A stretch of DNA of 64,000 nucleotides from AWTP1-13 sp963827545 (GTDB lineage: Bacteria; Pseudomonadota; Alphaproteobacteria; Rhizobiales; Hyphomicrobiaceae). Positions 43,785 to 52,796 of this stretch are shown here, in pieces (positions within the stretch are counted from its first letter, which is position 1; each line of letters begins with the position of its first letter). A model generated the notes under the pieces. It saw only the letters and a list, made by a program, of their open reading frames with translations. It had not been told where the DNA came from and made no database searches. Location of the stretch: NCBI GenBank assembly GCA_963827545.1, contig CAWHBI010000039.1:21864-85863 (forward strand), written 5' to 3'. Both the position numbers and the translations under genes were made by a program.

Positions 43785-44828
43785 ATGCTTGGTTTTGTCA
43801 CCACCACGTGGCGCGGCGCCGCCGCGCTTGTTATAGCGGCGCTCGCGGGCTGGTCGTCGGCCGCCACTGCGCAGACCAACATGACCATGTCGAGCTGGGT
43901 GTCGCCGACGCATTCGCTGACCAAGGACGTCCTGGCCGTCTGGGGTCAGCAGGTGGACAAGGCCACCAATGGCCGCGTCAAGTTCCAGATGCTGCCGAAG
44001 CATCCCTCCGCGCCTCCAGGCACCTTCGATGCGGTCAAGGACGGCCTGGTCGATGTGTCCTACGTTACCGCCAGCTACACGCCGGCGCGGCATGTGCTGC
44101 CGCTGCTGCCCGAGTTGCCCGGCGGCGGCGCGACGGCCGAAATCAATTCGGTCGCGTACTCGCGCATCCACTGGAAGTACCTGCACGCGGTCGGCGAGTA
44201 CAAAGGCATCAAGCTGCTCGGCGTCTTTACCCACGGACCGGGCCAGATGTTCAATACCAAGCGGCCGATCACCAAGGTCGAAGACCTCGCCGGCTTGAAG
44301 ATCCGTTCCGGCGGAGGCATCTCCGAGGAGATGGCGCGCGCCCTCGGCGCCTCGGCCTTCGTCAAGCCGGCGCCGGAATCATACGAGCTGCTGAGCTCGG
44401 GCGTCGCCGATGGCACATTCTTCCCATTGGAATCGATCAACTCCTTCAAGCTCGGCTCGGTGATCAAGTACGCAACCCTGTTTCCGGGTGGCTTCTACGG
44501 CTCCGCGTTCGGCTTCTTCATGAACGAGGACCGCTGGAACAAGCTTTCCAAGGAGGATCAGGATGCCATCGCCTCGATTTCGGGCGAGGCGATTGCGCGG
44601 CTGGCCGGCAAATCCTGGGACAACGCCGATCGCGCTGCGTACGAGGAGATGAAAAAAGTCGGCATCCAGATCACGGAAGCCTCGCCCGAGCTCATCAAGG
44701 GTGTGCAGGAGCGGGCCAAGGTCATCGAGCAGAAGTGGGTGCAGTCCGCCACCGCCAAGGGCATCGATGGCGCCAAGGTGCTCGCCGAGTTCCGCGAGGA
44801 GATCAAGCGCGTGGCGGCCGGCAACTGA
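43785..44828 (+). CDS. TRAP transporter substrate-binding protein (DctP type)
   Basis: A 347-residue periplasmic binding protein with signal peptide (WRGAAALVIAALAGWSSAAT, cleavage at ATA-Q) and a GGGAGG ribosome site. TRAP marks are 'FDAVKDGLVDVSYVTASYTP', 'MFNTKRPITKVEDLAGLKIR' and 'LSSGVADGTFFPLESINSFK'. The motif around the conserved arginine that binds a carboxylate (LKIRSGG) is present, so an organic acid ligand is expected. It is followed by the matching small and large permease genes. Confidence 0.92.
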   Translation: MLGFVTTTWRGAAALVIAALAGWSSAATAQTNMTMSSWVSPTHSLTKDVLAVWGQQVDKATNGRVKFQMLPKHPSAPPGTFDAVKDGLVDVSYVTASYTPARHVLPLLPELPGGGATAEINSVAYSRIHWKYLHAVGEYKGIKLLGVFTHGPGQMFNTKRPITKVEDLAGLKIRSGGGISEEMARALGASAFVKPAPESYELLSSGVADGTFFPLESINSFKLGSVIKYATLFPGGFYGSAFGFFMNEDRWNKLSKEDQDAIASISGEAIARLAGKSWDNADRAAYEEMKKVGIQITEASPELIKGVQERAKVIEQKWVQSATAKGIDGAKVLAEFREEIKRVAAGN

Positions 44829-44841
44829 CGGGCGACCAGCT

Positions 44842-45363
44842 GTGACGTCCGACCGGCTTGAGGCTGGCTCCTGGCTCGATCGCGCGCTGGGAGCCGCCGC
44901 CGCCTTGGTACTCTTCGGCTTGATGATGGTCACGACGGTCGACGTGATCAGTCGCTACATGCTCAACTGGCCACTGCGCGGCGCCTTCGAGATCACCGAG
45001 CTCCTGCTGCTGGCGCTGATTTTCGCCGGGCTGCCGCTTGCTTCGCGCTCCGGCGAGCACGTGACGCTGGATTTCATTGACCGGTTGTTTGCTCCGAAGG
45101 GTCGCGGCCTGCTGCGCCGGCTCATAGACCTCGTTTGCGGAGTGATCATCCTGGGGCTCGCCTGGCGCGTCTGGATCAAGGCCGACAAGATCGCGGCCTA
45201 CGGCGACACGACTGAGGTGCTGCGGCTGCCGGTGGGGCCGTTTGTCTACTTCATGGCGGTCATGGTCGCAGTGACGGGCGTCGTGCATCTCGCCAAGGTC
45301 GTCTTCCCGGATGGGGACAGATCGGCAGTGCCGTTCGACCCGGACAAGATCGGCCCCACATGA
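44842..45363 (+). CDS. TRAP transporter small permease (DctQ type)
   Basis: A 173-residue membrane protein with four hydrophobic segments: 'ALVLFGLMMVTTVDVISRYM', 'ITELLLLALIFAGLPLA', 'LIDLVCGVIILGLAWRVWI' and 'FVYFMAVMVAVTGVVHLAKV'. The pattern 'RGAFEITELLLLALIF' is typical of DctQ. The start is GTG at 44842, 13 bp after the binding-protein stop; no ATG fits. It overlaps dctM by ATGA. Confidence 0.9.
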   Translation: MTSDRLEAGSWLDRALGAAAALVLFGLMMVTTVDVISRYMLNWPLRGAFEITELLLLALIFAGLPLASRSGEHVTLDFIDRLFAPKGRGLLRRLIDLVCGVIILGLAWRVWIKADKIAAYGDTTEVLRLPVGPFVYFMAVMVAVTGVVHLAKVVFPDGDRSAVPFDPDKIGPT

Positions 45364-46658
45364 CGGAAGCGCTCGTCGGCCTCGGCCTCATGATGGTGCT
45401 CGCGCTGCTGCGCATCCCGATCGCCGTCGCGATGGGCGTGGTGGGCTTTCTGGGCGTCGCCTATCTGCGTGACTGGAGCTTCGCGCCCGCGCTGGCGATG
45501 GTGGAGACGAAGGTCTACGAGACTGGGCGCAATTACACGCTGTCCGTGGTGCCGCTCTTCATCCTGATGGGCAACCTCGTGTCGCGGGCCGGCATGTCCC
45601 AGGAGCTGTTTCGGGCCGCCTACACTTTCGTCGGCCATCTGCGCGGTGGCCTCGCCATGGCTACCGTGGTTGCGTGCGCCGGTTTTGGCGCCATCTGCGG
45701 CTCGTCGATTGCCACTGCCGCGACCATGGCCAAGGTCGCGTATCCGGCCATGAAAGGGCTTGGCTATTCGGACCGCCTGTCGACCGGTGCCATTGCCGGA
45801 GGTGGCACGCTCGGCATCCTCATTCCGCCGTCGACGCTGATGGTGATCTACGGCGTGCTGACGGAGACCAACATCGGCAAGTTGTTTGCCGCGGGCGTGC
45901 TTCCAGGCATCGTCGCCACCATACTCCTGTGCCTAGCCGTGCAGTGGACGGTGGTCGTCGACCCGGCATCGGGACCGCGCGGCGAGCGGTCGAGCTGGGG
46001 CGAGCGCCTGCGAGCGCTCACGGGCATCTGGGCGGTGCTGCTGCTCTTCATCGTGGTCATGGGCGGCATCTATGGCGGCGTCTTCACGGCCACCGAAGGC
46101 GCCGGGATGGGCGCTTTCGGGGCGCTGTGCTTCGCCCTCGCGCGGCGCGCACTGAGCTGGCGCACGCTGCTCGATGCGCTCGTCGAGTCGGCGCGCACCA
46201 CGGCGATGTTGTTCGCCATCCTGACGGGCGCGCTGATGTTTGCGGAGTTCGTCAACTATACGTCGATGCCGAACGATCTGAAGGCTTTCGTCGTATCGCT
46301 CGACGTGTCGCCCATCTGGGTGGTGGCGGCGATCTGCGCCATCTACGTGATCCTGGGCACGGCCATGGAAGAGCTGTCCATGATCCTGCTGACGGTGCCG
46401 ATCTTTTTCCCGCTCATCGTGCACCTCGGGTTCGATCCGATCTGGTTCGGCATCCTGATCGTCGTCGTCGTGGAGATCGGGCTGATCAGCCCGCCCGTCG
46501 GCATGAACCTGTTCGTACTGAACGCTCTCCTGCCGCATGTGCCCACGCAGACGCTGTTCCGCGGCGTGCTGCCGTTCATGGTCGCCGACGTGGTCCGGCT
46601 GGCCATTCTAATCGCCTTCCCCGCCATCTCGCTCTGGCTGCCGAGCCTGATGCGGTAG
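45360..46658 (+). CDS. TRAP transporter large permease (DctM type)
   Basis: A 432-residue permease with about twelve membrane segments that drives sodium-coupled import together with DctQ. Family marks: 'VPLFILMGNLVSRAG', 'GAICGSSIATAATMAKVAYP', 'GALCGTLGIL'-like 'GGGTLGILIPPSTLMVIYG' and 'EIGLISPPVGMNLFVLNA'. It is the last gene of this operon; 46659-46811 holds no recognisable gene. Confidence 0.95.
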   Translation: MTEALVGLGLMMVLALLRIPIAVAMGVVGFLGVAYLRDWSFAPALAMVETKVYETGRNYTLSVVPLFILMGNLVSRAGMSQELFRAAYTFVGHLRGGLAMATVVACAGFGAICGSSIATAATMAKVAYPAMKGLGYSDRLSTGAIAGGGTLGILIPPSTLMVIYGVLTETNIGKLFAAGVLPGIVATILLCLAVQWTVVVDPASGPRGERSSWGERLRALTGIWAVLLLFIVVMGGIYGGVFTATEGAGMGAFGALCFALARRALSWRTLLDALVESARTTAMLFAILTGALMFAEFVNYTSMPNDLKAFVVSLDVSPIWVVAAICAIYVILGTAMEELSMILLTVPIFFPLIVHLGFDPIWFGILIVVVVEIGLISPPVGMNLFVLNALLPHVPTQTLFRGVLPFMVADVVRLAILIAFPAISLWLPSLMR

Positions 46659-46811
46659 GAGGGATGCAGCAATACCAATGGACGATTGTCACCACAGTGC
46701 GTGTTCACCTGTGACGTTCAGCGCCCGCAACTTGATCCAAGAAGGCTTTGGAGCCTCTTCGCTGAGAACGATAACCTGGTCATTGTTCGTCCTCCTCTCA
46801 TATGTCTCGGA

Positions 46812-46880
46812 TCAATTGGTCTTCGGCAGCAACCGGGTCTTCAAGGCAAACTCCGCAACCGCCCCAGCTTGCCGCCGAAG
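46812..46880 (-). pseudogene. Possible C-terminal remnant of a second haloperoxidase-like gene
   Basis: Reading on the minus strand gives 'AVAEFALKTRLLPKTN' and a stop at 46812-46814. This resembles the end of the neighbouring gene ('RRVAEYALKNSMRPIAK'); at the DNA level CTTCAAGGCAAACTCCGCAA (46839-46858) parallels CTTCAAGGCGTACTCCGCAA (46978-46997). It may be a leftover of a tandem duplicate or of an earlier 3' end. The rest of 46659-46949 shows nothing else. Confidence 0.35.
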
Positions 46881-46949
46881 CTGGGATTGGGCTGCGGCGG
46901 GGTCTGACATTGGTGGCCAAGGGTCACGATGGCCGTCCCTTAAGCCACG

Positions 46950-48199
46950 TCACTTCGCGATCGGCCGCATGCTATTCTTCAAGGCGTACTCCGCAACCCG
47001 CCGACCCATTTCGGTGCCATCAATGTCGGCGCTGCGGAAATGAATCCCTGCCCAGACGCGCGCGTCTTCCACGCTCTTCGCCATCTCAGAAAAGCTCGCG
47101 AAAGTTCGTGTGATTTTCGCATCCGGATTGATAACCGTAACAGTCGTCCGGTCGGTACCGAAAAAATCGCGCAACACCGCCTCGGTCGCGCCCGTGAAGA
47201 GTGCATGGCCGGAGGGATATTCCGGGTGCGCAGGGAACGGTGAACGCAGGCCCTCCCAGGTGGTATCTGCTGTGACGTTGCATCGTTGCCATCGCTGTCG
47301 GCGTTGCGGATCGCCGTCTCCGGACGCCAAAACAGGATCAGGTATTTGTCACGCCATCCCACAATGAGCGCGTCCGAGCCAGCCATGTTCAGCAGTGCGA
47401 ACACCCGCGCCTGCTCTATAATGCTCTTCTGCTTGAGTTCCGGCATTGCCCGCAGCGCTGCGTTGTAGGTGAGCGGGCTCGTGGGCTCCCACAGCGTAGC
47501 GATGGCGGTCTGCTCCGCCGTGCGCTGCGTGCTGTTCTTCGCTCCCACAGTTTTGACCTCGTTGAAGTCCTGAGCGTAGCGCGCGCTCGTCAACGCTGGC
47601 GGGCCCGGGAGGCGGAAGTCCTCTATGCTCTTGAGCGTGAACGGTGTAACCGACCCCCAGTGCGGGCCGATCGGATTGGCGTTAGCGGGCAGTTGGAATG
47701 CGCCCGGGCCGCTCTTTGGTGCGTAGGAGACGTTCTCGCTCATCTTGTCGTTGCGGCGCAGCGCGAGCATCTTTTCTGCCGCCGCCTTGCCGAGCGCCGC
47801 GCCGTCGGCTTTTGCCGGCCCGTCCTGAACCCTGGCCAACGATGCTGCCAGGGCCGCATCGAGCGTCTCCTTTTGCAGCGGATAGAGTTCCGCGAGCACC
47901 GTGTGTGCGGCGGCAGCGGCCGCGGCTTCTTGGGACGCGCCCGGGGCCGCCTTGAGGTCGGCGGCGTAAGAGTGATACCGGCGTTCGATGGCATTCACGG
48001 CGTCAAACATCGCTCCGTGCACGATCGCATAGACCCGGCTGTGAGCCAGGCCGGTCCCAGCCTTGGCCGTTTGCAGCGCCTTTGCGGTGATCAGGTTCCA
48101 ATCGGGAATGGTGTCGGCGCGCGCGGCATGCGCCGCCGACAACAGGATCAGTGCTCCAAGACAGCGTGCTGCCGCTCGATGGGCTGTGGACGTGATCAC
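46950..48199 (-). pseudogene. Vanadium-dependent haloperoxidase/PAP2-like gene with a frameshift
   Basis: The 5' part starts with GTG 48199 behind a very strong site (AAGGAGGAGAA) and a signal peptide (CLGALILLSAAHAARA-D). It contains 'HSRVYAIVHGAMFDAVNAIE' and the first phosphate/vanadate motif KX6RP in 'KYLILFWRPETAIRN'. Near 47270 the frame shifts by one; the other frame continues with 'TTWEGLRSPFPAHPEYPSGH' (PSGH motif) and 'ARVWAGIHFRSADIDG' (third motif). All three motifs of the family are thus present but not in one frame. Either a recent pseudogene or a sequencing error. Intact relatives are exported haloperoxidases or acid phosphatases. Confidence 0.8.
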
Positions 48200-48476
48200 G
48201 TTCTCCTCCTTGGTAGCGACGGTTGCGACGGCCGGCGGATCCCGGCCTCCGTGTAATTGCCTGGCGTACCGAGACTCCACCACCTCGGGCGTCGCCGTAA
48301 CGAAAGAGGCCGAAGGAAACGCCGAAAGAACTCCGAAATTTCAGGACGCAGACCGGGCGTGTGCGCTATGATTGGGCCTGCCGGCAGGAACGGTGCTGGC
48401 GCAGATGGTCGGGCTTGCGGCCCGAGCGGGACTGTGGGCACGGGTGCAGGAGGGCAAATCACAGAGGGGATTCGCC

Positions 48477-48929
48477 ATGCACACTCGCTCTCGGCCAAAT
48501 GCCATTCGCCTCTTTCTGTTGGTCGCGGCCGCCCTGTTTGCGACCTCGATGCCTTCTGTCGCTGCGGAAAGCGTCCCGCTGGCGATCGAGGGCTATGATC
48601 CGGTCGCCTATTTCACTGTCGGAAAGCCCGCGCCCGGGCTGCCCGAGATCGAACATGAGTGGGATGAGCACCGCTACCGCTTTTCGCGCGCGGAGCATCG
48701 TGAGCTTTTCAAGGCCGATCCCGTACGCTACGCACCGCAGTTCGCAAACTTCTGCGCCATGGCCCTCGCCCGGGGCGAGCTTGTCGAGGCCGACCCGGAA
48801 AGCTGGCTGATCAGCGACGGCAAGCTCTACATGTTCGGTAAGCCGAGTGGGGGGGATCGGTTCCAGCAGGATCTCGCCGGAAACATCATCAGGGCGAATC
48901 AGAACCGCGCGCTCATTCACAAACGTTAG
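48477..48929 (+). CDS. Exported YHS-domain protein
   Basis: A 150-residue protein with signal peptide (AIRLFLLVAAALFATSMPS, cleavage near VAA-E) followed by a YHS domain: 'AIEGYDPVAYFTVGKP', 'YRFSRAEHRELFKADPVRYA', 'PQFANFCAMALARGE'. YHS domains are small metal- or ligand-binding modules; the single cysteine in 'NFCA' is typical. Start ATG 48477 chosen for the signal peptide and an AGAGGGG site. It converges with the large regulator gene (3 bp between stops). Confidence 0.87.
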   Translation: MHTRSRPNAIRLFLLVAAALFATSMPSVAAESVPLAIEGYDPVAYFTVGKPAPGLPEIEHEWDEHRYRFSRAEHRELFKADPVRYAPQFANFCAMALARGELVEADPESWLISDGKLYMFGKPSGGDRFQQDLAGNIIRANQNRALIHKR

Positions 48930-48932
48930 CGG

Positions 48933-50696
48933 TCAGTTTCCCGACGGCGAGAGGCCGGCCTTGCGGAAGCCGTCGCGCAGGTGTTCGAGATCGGCAGGGT
49001 TCAGGAACTTGCTCCCGAAGGTCTGTGGATCGAACATCGGGTTCGTGCGGCGAATTGTGGTCACGACACGAGCGGCGTCCTCGGACCGGTTGTGCTGAGC
49101 ATAGGCCGCCGCGAGCACGACTTGGCTGAAGGGCGCGCCTTTCGTCTTGCGGATATTGAGCTCGGCCTGCTCTATCGACGCGTCGTAGCGCCGTTTCAGA
49201 TAGTAGGCGAGACTGAGGGCAAAGCGATCGAACGCATTGAGCTCGGGATCGAGACGTTGAGCCAGCTCCAAGGCCTCGATTGCGGCATCCGTCTGCCCCA
49301 GCCACACCAGGATATTGCCGCGGCCGGCGAGGCCATGGGCATCGTTCGGATTGATCGCAATAGCGCGCTCGATCTCTGCCTTGGCCTGCTCGTAGCGATG
49401 ATAGACGATATGGATGCGGCCGAGGATGATGCGGGCATGCACTTCGGAGTCGTTGAGACTCAGCGCCTTGTTGGCCATTTCCTCGGCACGGCTCAGGGAT
49501 ACTGTCGGCGATTGCGCCCAGCCCATCGATACGTCGATGTGATAGGTTTCGGCGAGCGCGGCATAGGCGGCGGCGTAGTTCGGATCGAGCTGGATTGCGC
49601 GCCTGAGGAGCGCGCGTGCCTCCGCATTGTTTGCACGCTCCGGGCGCTGCAGTGCCGGCCTGGCGCGCAGCACGTAGTCGTAGGCTTCGAGACTCTCGGT
49701 CGGCTTGGCGGACACCCGCCGTTGCTCGAATTGCGTCACGCGGATCGCCAAGGCCCCGGCGATCTGAGTGGTCATCTTGTCTTGCAAGGCAAAGAGGTCT
49801 GCGAGCGCCTCGTCGAAGCGGGCCGACCAAAGCACCCGACCATCCGTGTTGACGAGCTGCGCGCTCACGCGCACGCGGTCGCCGGTGTGGCGGACGCTGC
49901 CTTCGACCTGATAGCGCACCGCAAGGCCGCGAGCGACCTCGCCGGGTCTTGCGGGCTTGCCCTTGTACGGGAGGACGGCATTCCACGACATCACCGTTAG
50001 TGCCGAGAACCGGCCCAGCGCGTTGATGATGTCCTGCGTCAGTCCATCCGCGAAGTACTCGCGGGCGGGATCGTCGCTCTGGTTCACAAAGGGGAGGACG
50101 GCGATCGCGGGTTTGGTGCCGATCTGGGTGTCGTTTGTAGTTTCACCGCCAGAGCGCAGAGGGCCGAGCCCGGTCCACAGCGCCCCTCCAGCAAGCAAGA
50201 TCACCAGAGCCAGTGCGGCGTAGGCTCCCCCGCTCCAGCCGGTGAGCATCGTGAGCAAGGTCGATGCACGCGCCCGGATGGCAGGCTCCGGCGATCGAGC
50301 GCCCTCGTGGGAAGCCGGCGTGGCCTCGGGTGCGGGCGGACCCGCCGGCGCAATCTCCGACACGGCCGAGTCGAATCGATAGCCGCGGCGCGGAATCGTC
50401 CTGACCAAGCGCGGCCCGTCGTCTCCGAGCGCCCGTCGCAGCTCGCCGATGCTCTGCACCAGCGTATCGTCCGTGACTGCGAGGTTGGGCCAGACTGCGG
50501 CAAACAGCTCGTCCTTCGAAACGAGACGGCCGGAATTGTCGATGAGGTAGTGCAGCACCGCGAAGGTCTTCGGCCGAAGGGCGACTTCGTTGCCGTCGAG
50601 GAGGAGGCAGCCGCGACCCAAATCCAGGACATAGCGATCGAATCGCAGCCGCTTTGTCCGTGTCTGCGCCGCAGCGTCGGCATCGCGAATGGTCAT
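48933..50696 (-). CDS. Winged-helix regulator with membrane segment and TPR domain
   Basis: A 587-residue protein. Residues 18-110 form an OmpR/CadC-type winged helix (LRPKTFAVLHYLIDNSGRLV, 'DDTLVQSIGELRRALGDDG', 'VRTIPRRGYRF'). One membrane segment lies at about 156-178. Then comes a TolB-like N-terminal region 'AIAVLPFVNQSDDPAREYFA' and 'RYQVEGSVRHTGDRVRVSAQ', followed by at least four tetratricopeptide repeats up to the C terminus. The topology matches CadC-like one-component regulators that bind DNA from the membrane. Signal and targets are unknown. Confidence 0.88.
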   Translation of the reverse strand: MTIRDADAAAQTRTKRLRFDRYVLDLGRGCLLLDGNEVALRPKTFAVLHYLIDNSGRLVSKDELFAAVWPNLAVTDDTLVQSIGELRRALGDDGPRLVRTIPRRGYRFDSAVSEIAPAGPPAPEATPASHEGARSPEPAIRARASTLLTMLTGWSGGAYAALALVILLAGGALWTGLGPLRSGGETTNDTQIGTKPAIAVLPFVNQSDDPAREYFADGLTQDIINALGRFSALTVMSWNAVLPYKGKPARPGEVARGLAVRYQVEGSVRHTGDRVRVSAQLVNTDGRVLWSARFDEALADLFALQDKMTTQIAGALAIRVTQFEQRRVSAKPTESLEAYDYVLRARPALQRPERANNAEARALLRRAIQLDPNYAAAYAALAETYHIDVSMGWAQSPTVSLSRAEEMANKALSLNDSEVHARIILGRIHIVYHRYEQAKAEIERAIAINPNDAHGLAGRGNILVWLGQTDAAIEALELAQRLDPELNAFDRFALSLAYYLKRRYDASIEQAELNIRKTKGAPFSQVVLAAAYAQHNRSEDAARVVTTIRRTNPMFDPQTFGSKFLNPADLEHLRDGFRKAGLSPSGN

Positions 50697-50744
50697 CGCC
50701 CAGCCATCGATGCTAGGTTGGTCAAAGGGCGCACAACAAGCTGT

Positions 50745-50905
50745 TCAAACTTCAGCATACCACGGCTCCGGTCCGAATGCCTGCAGCCTAACCGACCATG
50801 GAGCGCGCACGCCAGGCACGGCGATCAGCACCGCCTCGATCTCGACGGGAAAGATGTTGACGCCTGAGATGGCCATGTCGCCCTTGCGGTTACACGGAAG
50901 AGATA
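50745..50905 (-). pseudogene. Remnant of an acyl-CoA synthetase (AMP-binding) C terminus
   Basis: On the minus strand the sequence 'RKGDMAISGVNIFPVEIEAV' is the hinge-region motif of AMP-forming ligases (usual form RxKDMIISGGxNIYPxEIE). No N-terminal domain is found upstream, which is now occupied by the LuxR gene on the other strand, and the C-terminal catalytic lysine region is missing. A fragment of perhaps 50 codons is all that is left. Confidence 0.55.
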
Positions 50906-50915
50906 CCCTCCTCCC

Positions 50916-52052
50916 ATGCGTGAAGATGAACAACTCTCGTCGCTGGTAGGTGACATCTACGACGCGGCTCTCGACCAAGCGCTATGGTTTGCTGTGCTGG
51001 GCAAAACCCGTGGCTTTGTTGGCGGTTCGGCGGCGATCCTCTATTCCAAGGATCCAATCCGCAGGAGTGGAAGACTCTATTACAAGGTCGGCGAATTCGA
51101 CCGACACTACAGGCAGCTCTACATCGAAAAATACGCAAAGCTCGACCCGACCACAATCGGCCAGTTCTTCGCCGACATCGAGGAGCCCGTCAGCGTCGCG
51201 GACCTAATGCCCTACGGCGAGTTCCTTGAAACGCGTTTCTACAAGGAGTGGGTCCAGCCGCAAAGCATCGTTGACGGCGTGACAGCGGCTTTGGAAAAGT
51301 CGGCCATAAGTGTCGCCTTGTTCACCGTCTTCCGCCATATGCGTGACGGCAGGGTTGATGATGAAGCCCGCCACCGAATGCGGCTCATCGTCCCCCACTT
51401 GCGCCGCGCGGTACTGATTGGCCGGGTGATCGACCTCAAGACAGCCGAAGCAGCGAGCTTCGCCGACACCTTGGACGGCGTACGCGCCGGCATGTTCCTC
51501 GTCGATGCACGTGGGCGCATCATCCACGCCAATGCGGGCGGCCACGCGCTGCTGGCCGAGGGCCGTCTTTTGCACTCGGCCGGGGGAAAACTCGCCGCCG
51601 ACGATGCAGCCGCGGAGCAGGCCCTTCACGAAGCATTCCTTGCGGCCAACGGCGGGGACGTTGCGGTCGGTACGAAGGGCATTGCCGTCCCCCTGATCAA
51701 GCGCGACGGCGAGCGGTACGTCGCCCACGTGCTGCCGCTCACCTCGGGGACGCGGCGCAGGACCGGCAAGAGCTACGCGGCAGCAGCAGCCCTGTTTGTG
51801 CACAATGCGGCGCTAGAAGTGCCGTCACCGCCGGAGGCCATTGCCAAGACGTTCAAGCTGACGCCGAGCGAGCTGCGCGTGCTGCTCGCAATCGTGGAGG
51901 TCGGCGGCGTGGCGGAGACGGCGGAAGCACTGGGCATCGGCCCGGGCACGGTCAAGACGCATCTGCTCCGCGTGTTCGCTAAGACCGGCACCAGCCGCCA
52001 GGCCGAACTTGTCAAGCTGGTAGCCGGGTTTTCCAATCCACTCGTTGGTTGA
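50916..52052 (+). CDS. LuxR-family transcriptional regulator
   Basis: A 378-residue regulator. The C-terminal HTH_LuxR domain is clear: 'LTPSELRVLLAIVEVGGVAE', 'TAEALGIGPGTVKTHLLRVF', 'AKTGTSRQAELVKLV'. The N-terminal 200 residues, followed by a PAS-like stretch ('LDGVRAGMFLVDARGRIIHA', 'NAGGHALLAEG'), fit a sensor for an unknown ligand. This architecture is frequent in rhizobia. The small exported DUF4242 gene follows on the same strand 115 bp later. Confidence 0.87.
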   Translation: MREDEQLSSLVGDIYDAALDQALWFAVLGKTRGFVGGSAAILYSKDPIRRSGRLYYKVGEFDRHYRQLYIEKYAKLDPTTIGQFFADIEEPVSVADLMPYGEFLETRFYKEWVQPQSIVDGVTAALEKSAISVALFTVFRHMRDGRVDDEARHRMRLIVPHLRRAVLIGRVIDLKTAEAASFADTLDGVRAGMFLVDARGRIIHANAGGHALLAEGRLLHSAGGKLAADDAAAEQALHEAFLAANGGDVAVGTKGIAVPLIKRDGERYVAHVLPLTSGTRRRTGKSYAAAAALFVHNAALEVPSPPEAIAKTFKLTPSELRVLLAIVEVGGVAETAEALGIGPGTVKTHLLRVFAKTGTSRQAELVKLVAGFSNPLVG

Positions 52053-52167
52053 CCCAACCTTTTCGCCCACTGGCCCCGCATCATCCGAACGGTAGACGCG
52101 GCGACATCCCGGCGCTGCCATCCTCCCGCTACCGAGACCACTCTCGGCAGTTCCAGTGGAGGTTCAA

Positions 52168-52524
52168 ATGACCATTCGACGATTGGCTCTGGTGCTGTCC
52201 TGCCTGGCGCTGCCACTGCCAGCATTCGCGCAATCTCAGGGAGGTGGAGCAATGCAGAAATACGTGATCGAGCGCGACTTGCCCGGTGCCGGGAAGCTCT
52301 CCCCAAGCGAGCTGCAGGCGATCTCGCAGAAGTCGCGTGAGGTCCTGCGCGGCATGGGAACGAAAATCCAATGGGTGCAGAGCTACGTGACCGACGACAA
52401 GATCTACTGTGTCTACCTCGCTGAGAACGAGGCCGACATCCGCAGCCACGCTAAGGCGGGCGGTTTCCCAGCCAACCGCATATCCCGCATCAAGACGATG
52501 ATCGATCCCACCAGCGCGGATTGA
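52168..52524 (+). CDS. Exported DUF4242 protein
   Basis: A 118-residue protein with signal peptide (MTIRRLALVLSCLALPLPAF-AQ) and a DUF4242 domain: 'MQKYVIERDLPGAGKLSPSE', 'WVQSYVTDDKIYCVYLAENE', 'AKAGGFPANRISRIKTMIDP'. Proteins with this domain are small ferredoxin-like folds, and one relative binds nickel. The start ATG (52168) has a GTGGAGGT site. Internal ATG 52252 (MQKYVIE) is where non-exported relatives begin, so this copy has gained or kept an export signal. Confidence 0.8.
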   Translation: MTIRRLALVLSCLALPLPAFAQSQGGGAMQKYVIERDLPGAGKLSPSELQAISQKSREVLRGMGTKIQWVQSYVTDDKIYCVYLAENEADIRSHAKAGGFPANRISRIKTMIDPTSAD

Positions 52525-52552
52525 GGCGGGCGGTATCGGAGCGCGCAGCATC

Positions 52553-52741
52553 ATGAGTGCAACTACGTCGTCCAAGCGCGGGGTCGCCGCGCCGCTCGAT
52601 CAAATCCGCGACAGCCCGGCCGCCACGGTGAATGTGGCAGCGAGCGTGGTGATTGTGCGAGCGCCGACAGGCGAGGCTGGCACCAAGTTCCGGTTCGGCT
52701 TTCTCGAATTCGAGGATGGCCCCGACGCTTCGACCGAATGA
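52553..52741 (+). CDS. Possible small hypothetical protein
   Basis: A 62-residue frame starting ATG 52553 (MSATTSSKRGVAAPLDQIRD), with no recognised domain and only a weak upstream site. It lies between two exported-protein genes on the same strand. I cannot tell whether it is expressed. Confidence 0.25.
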   Translation: MSATTSSKRGVAAPLDQIRDSPAATVNVAASVVIVRAPTGEAGTKFRFGFLEFEDGPDASTE

Positions 52742-52796
52742 TCTCGGCCCAACTGGACGCCCATCCCATAAACGCTGTCGAGAGCCGTGATTTAGC

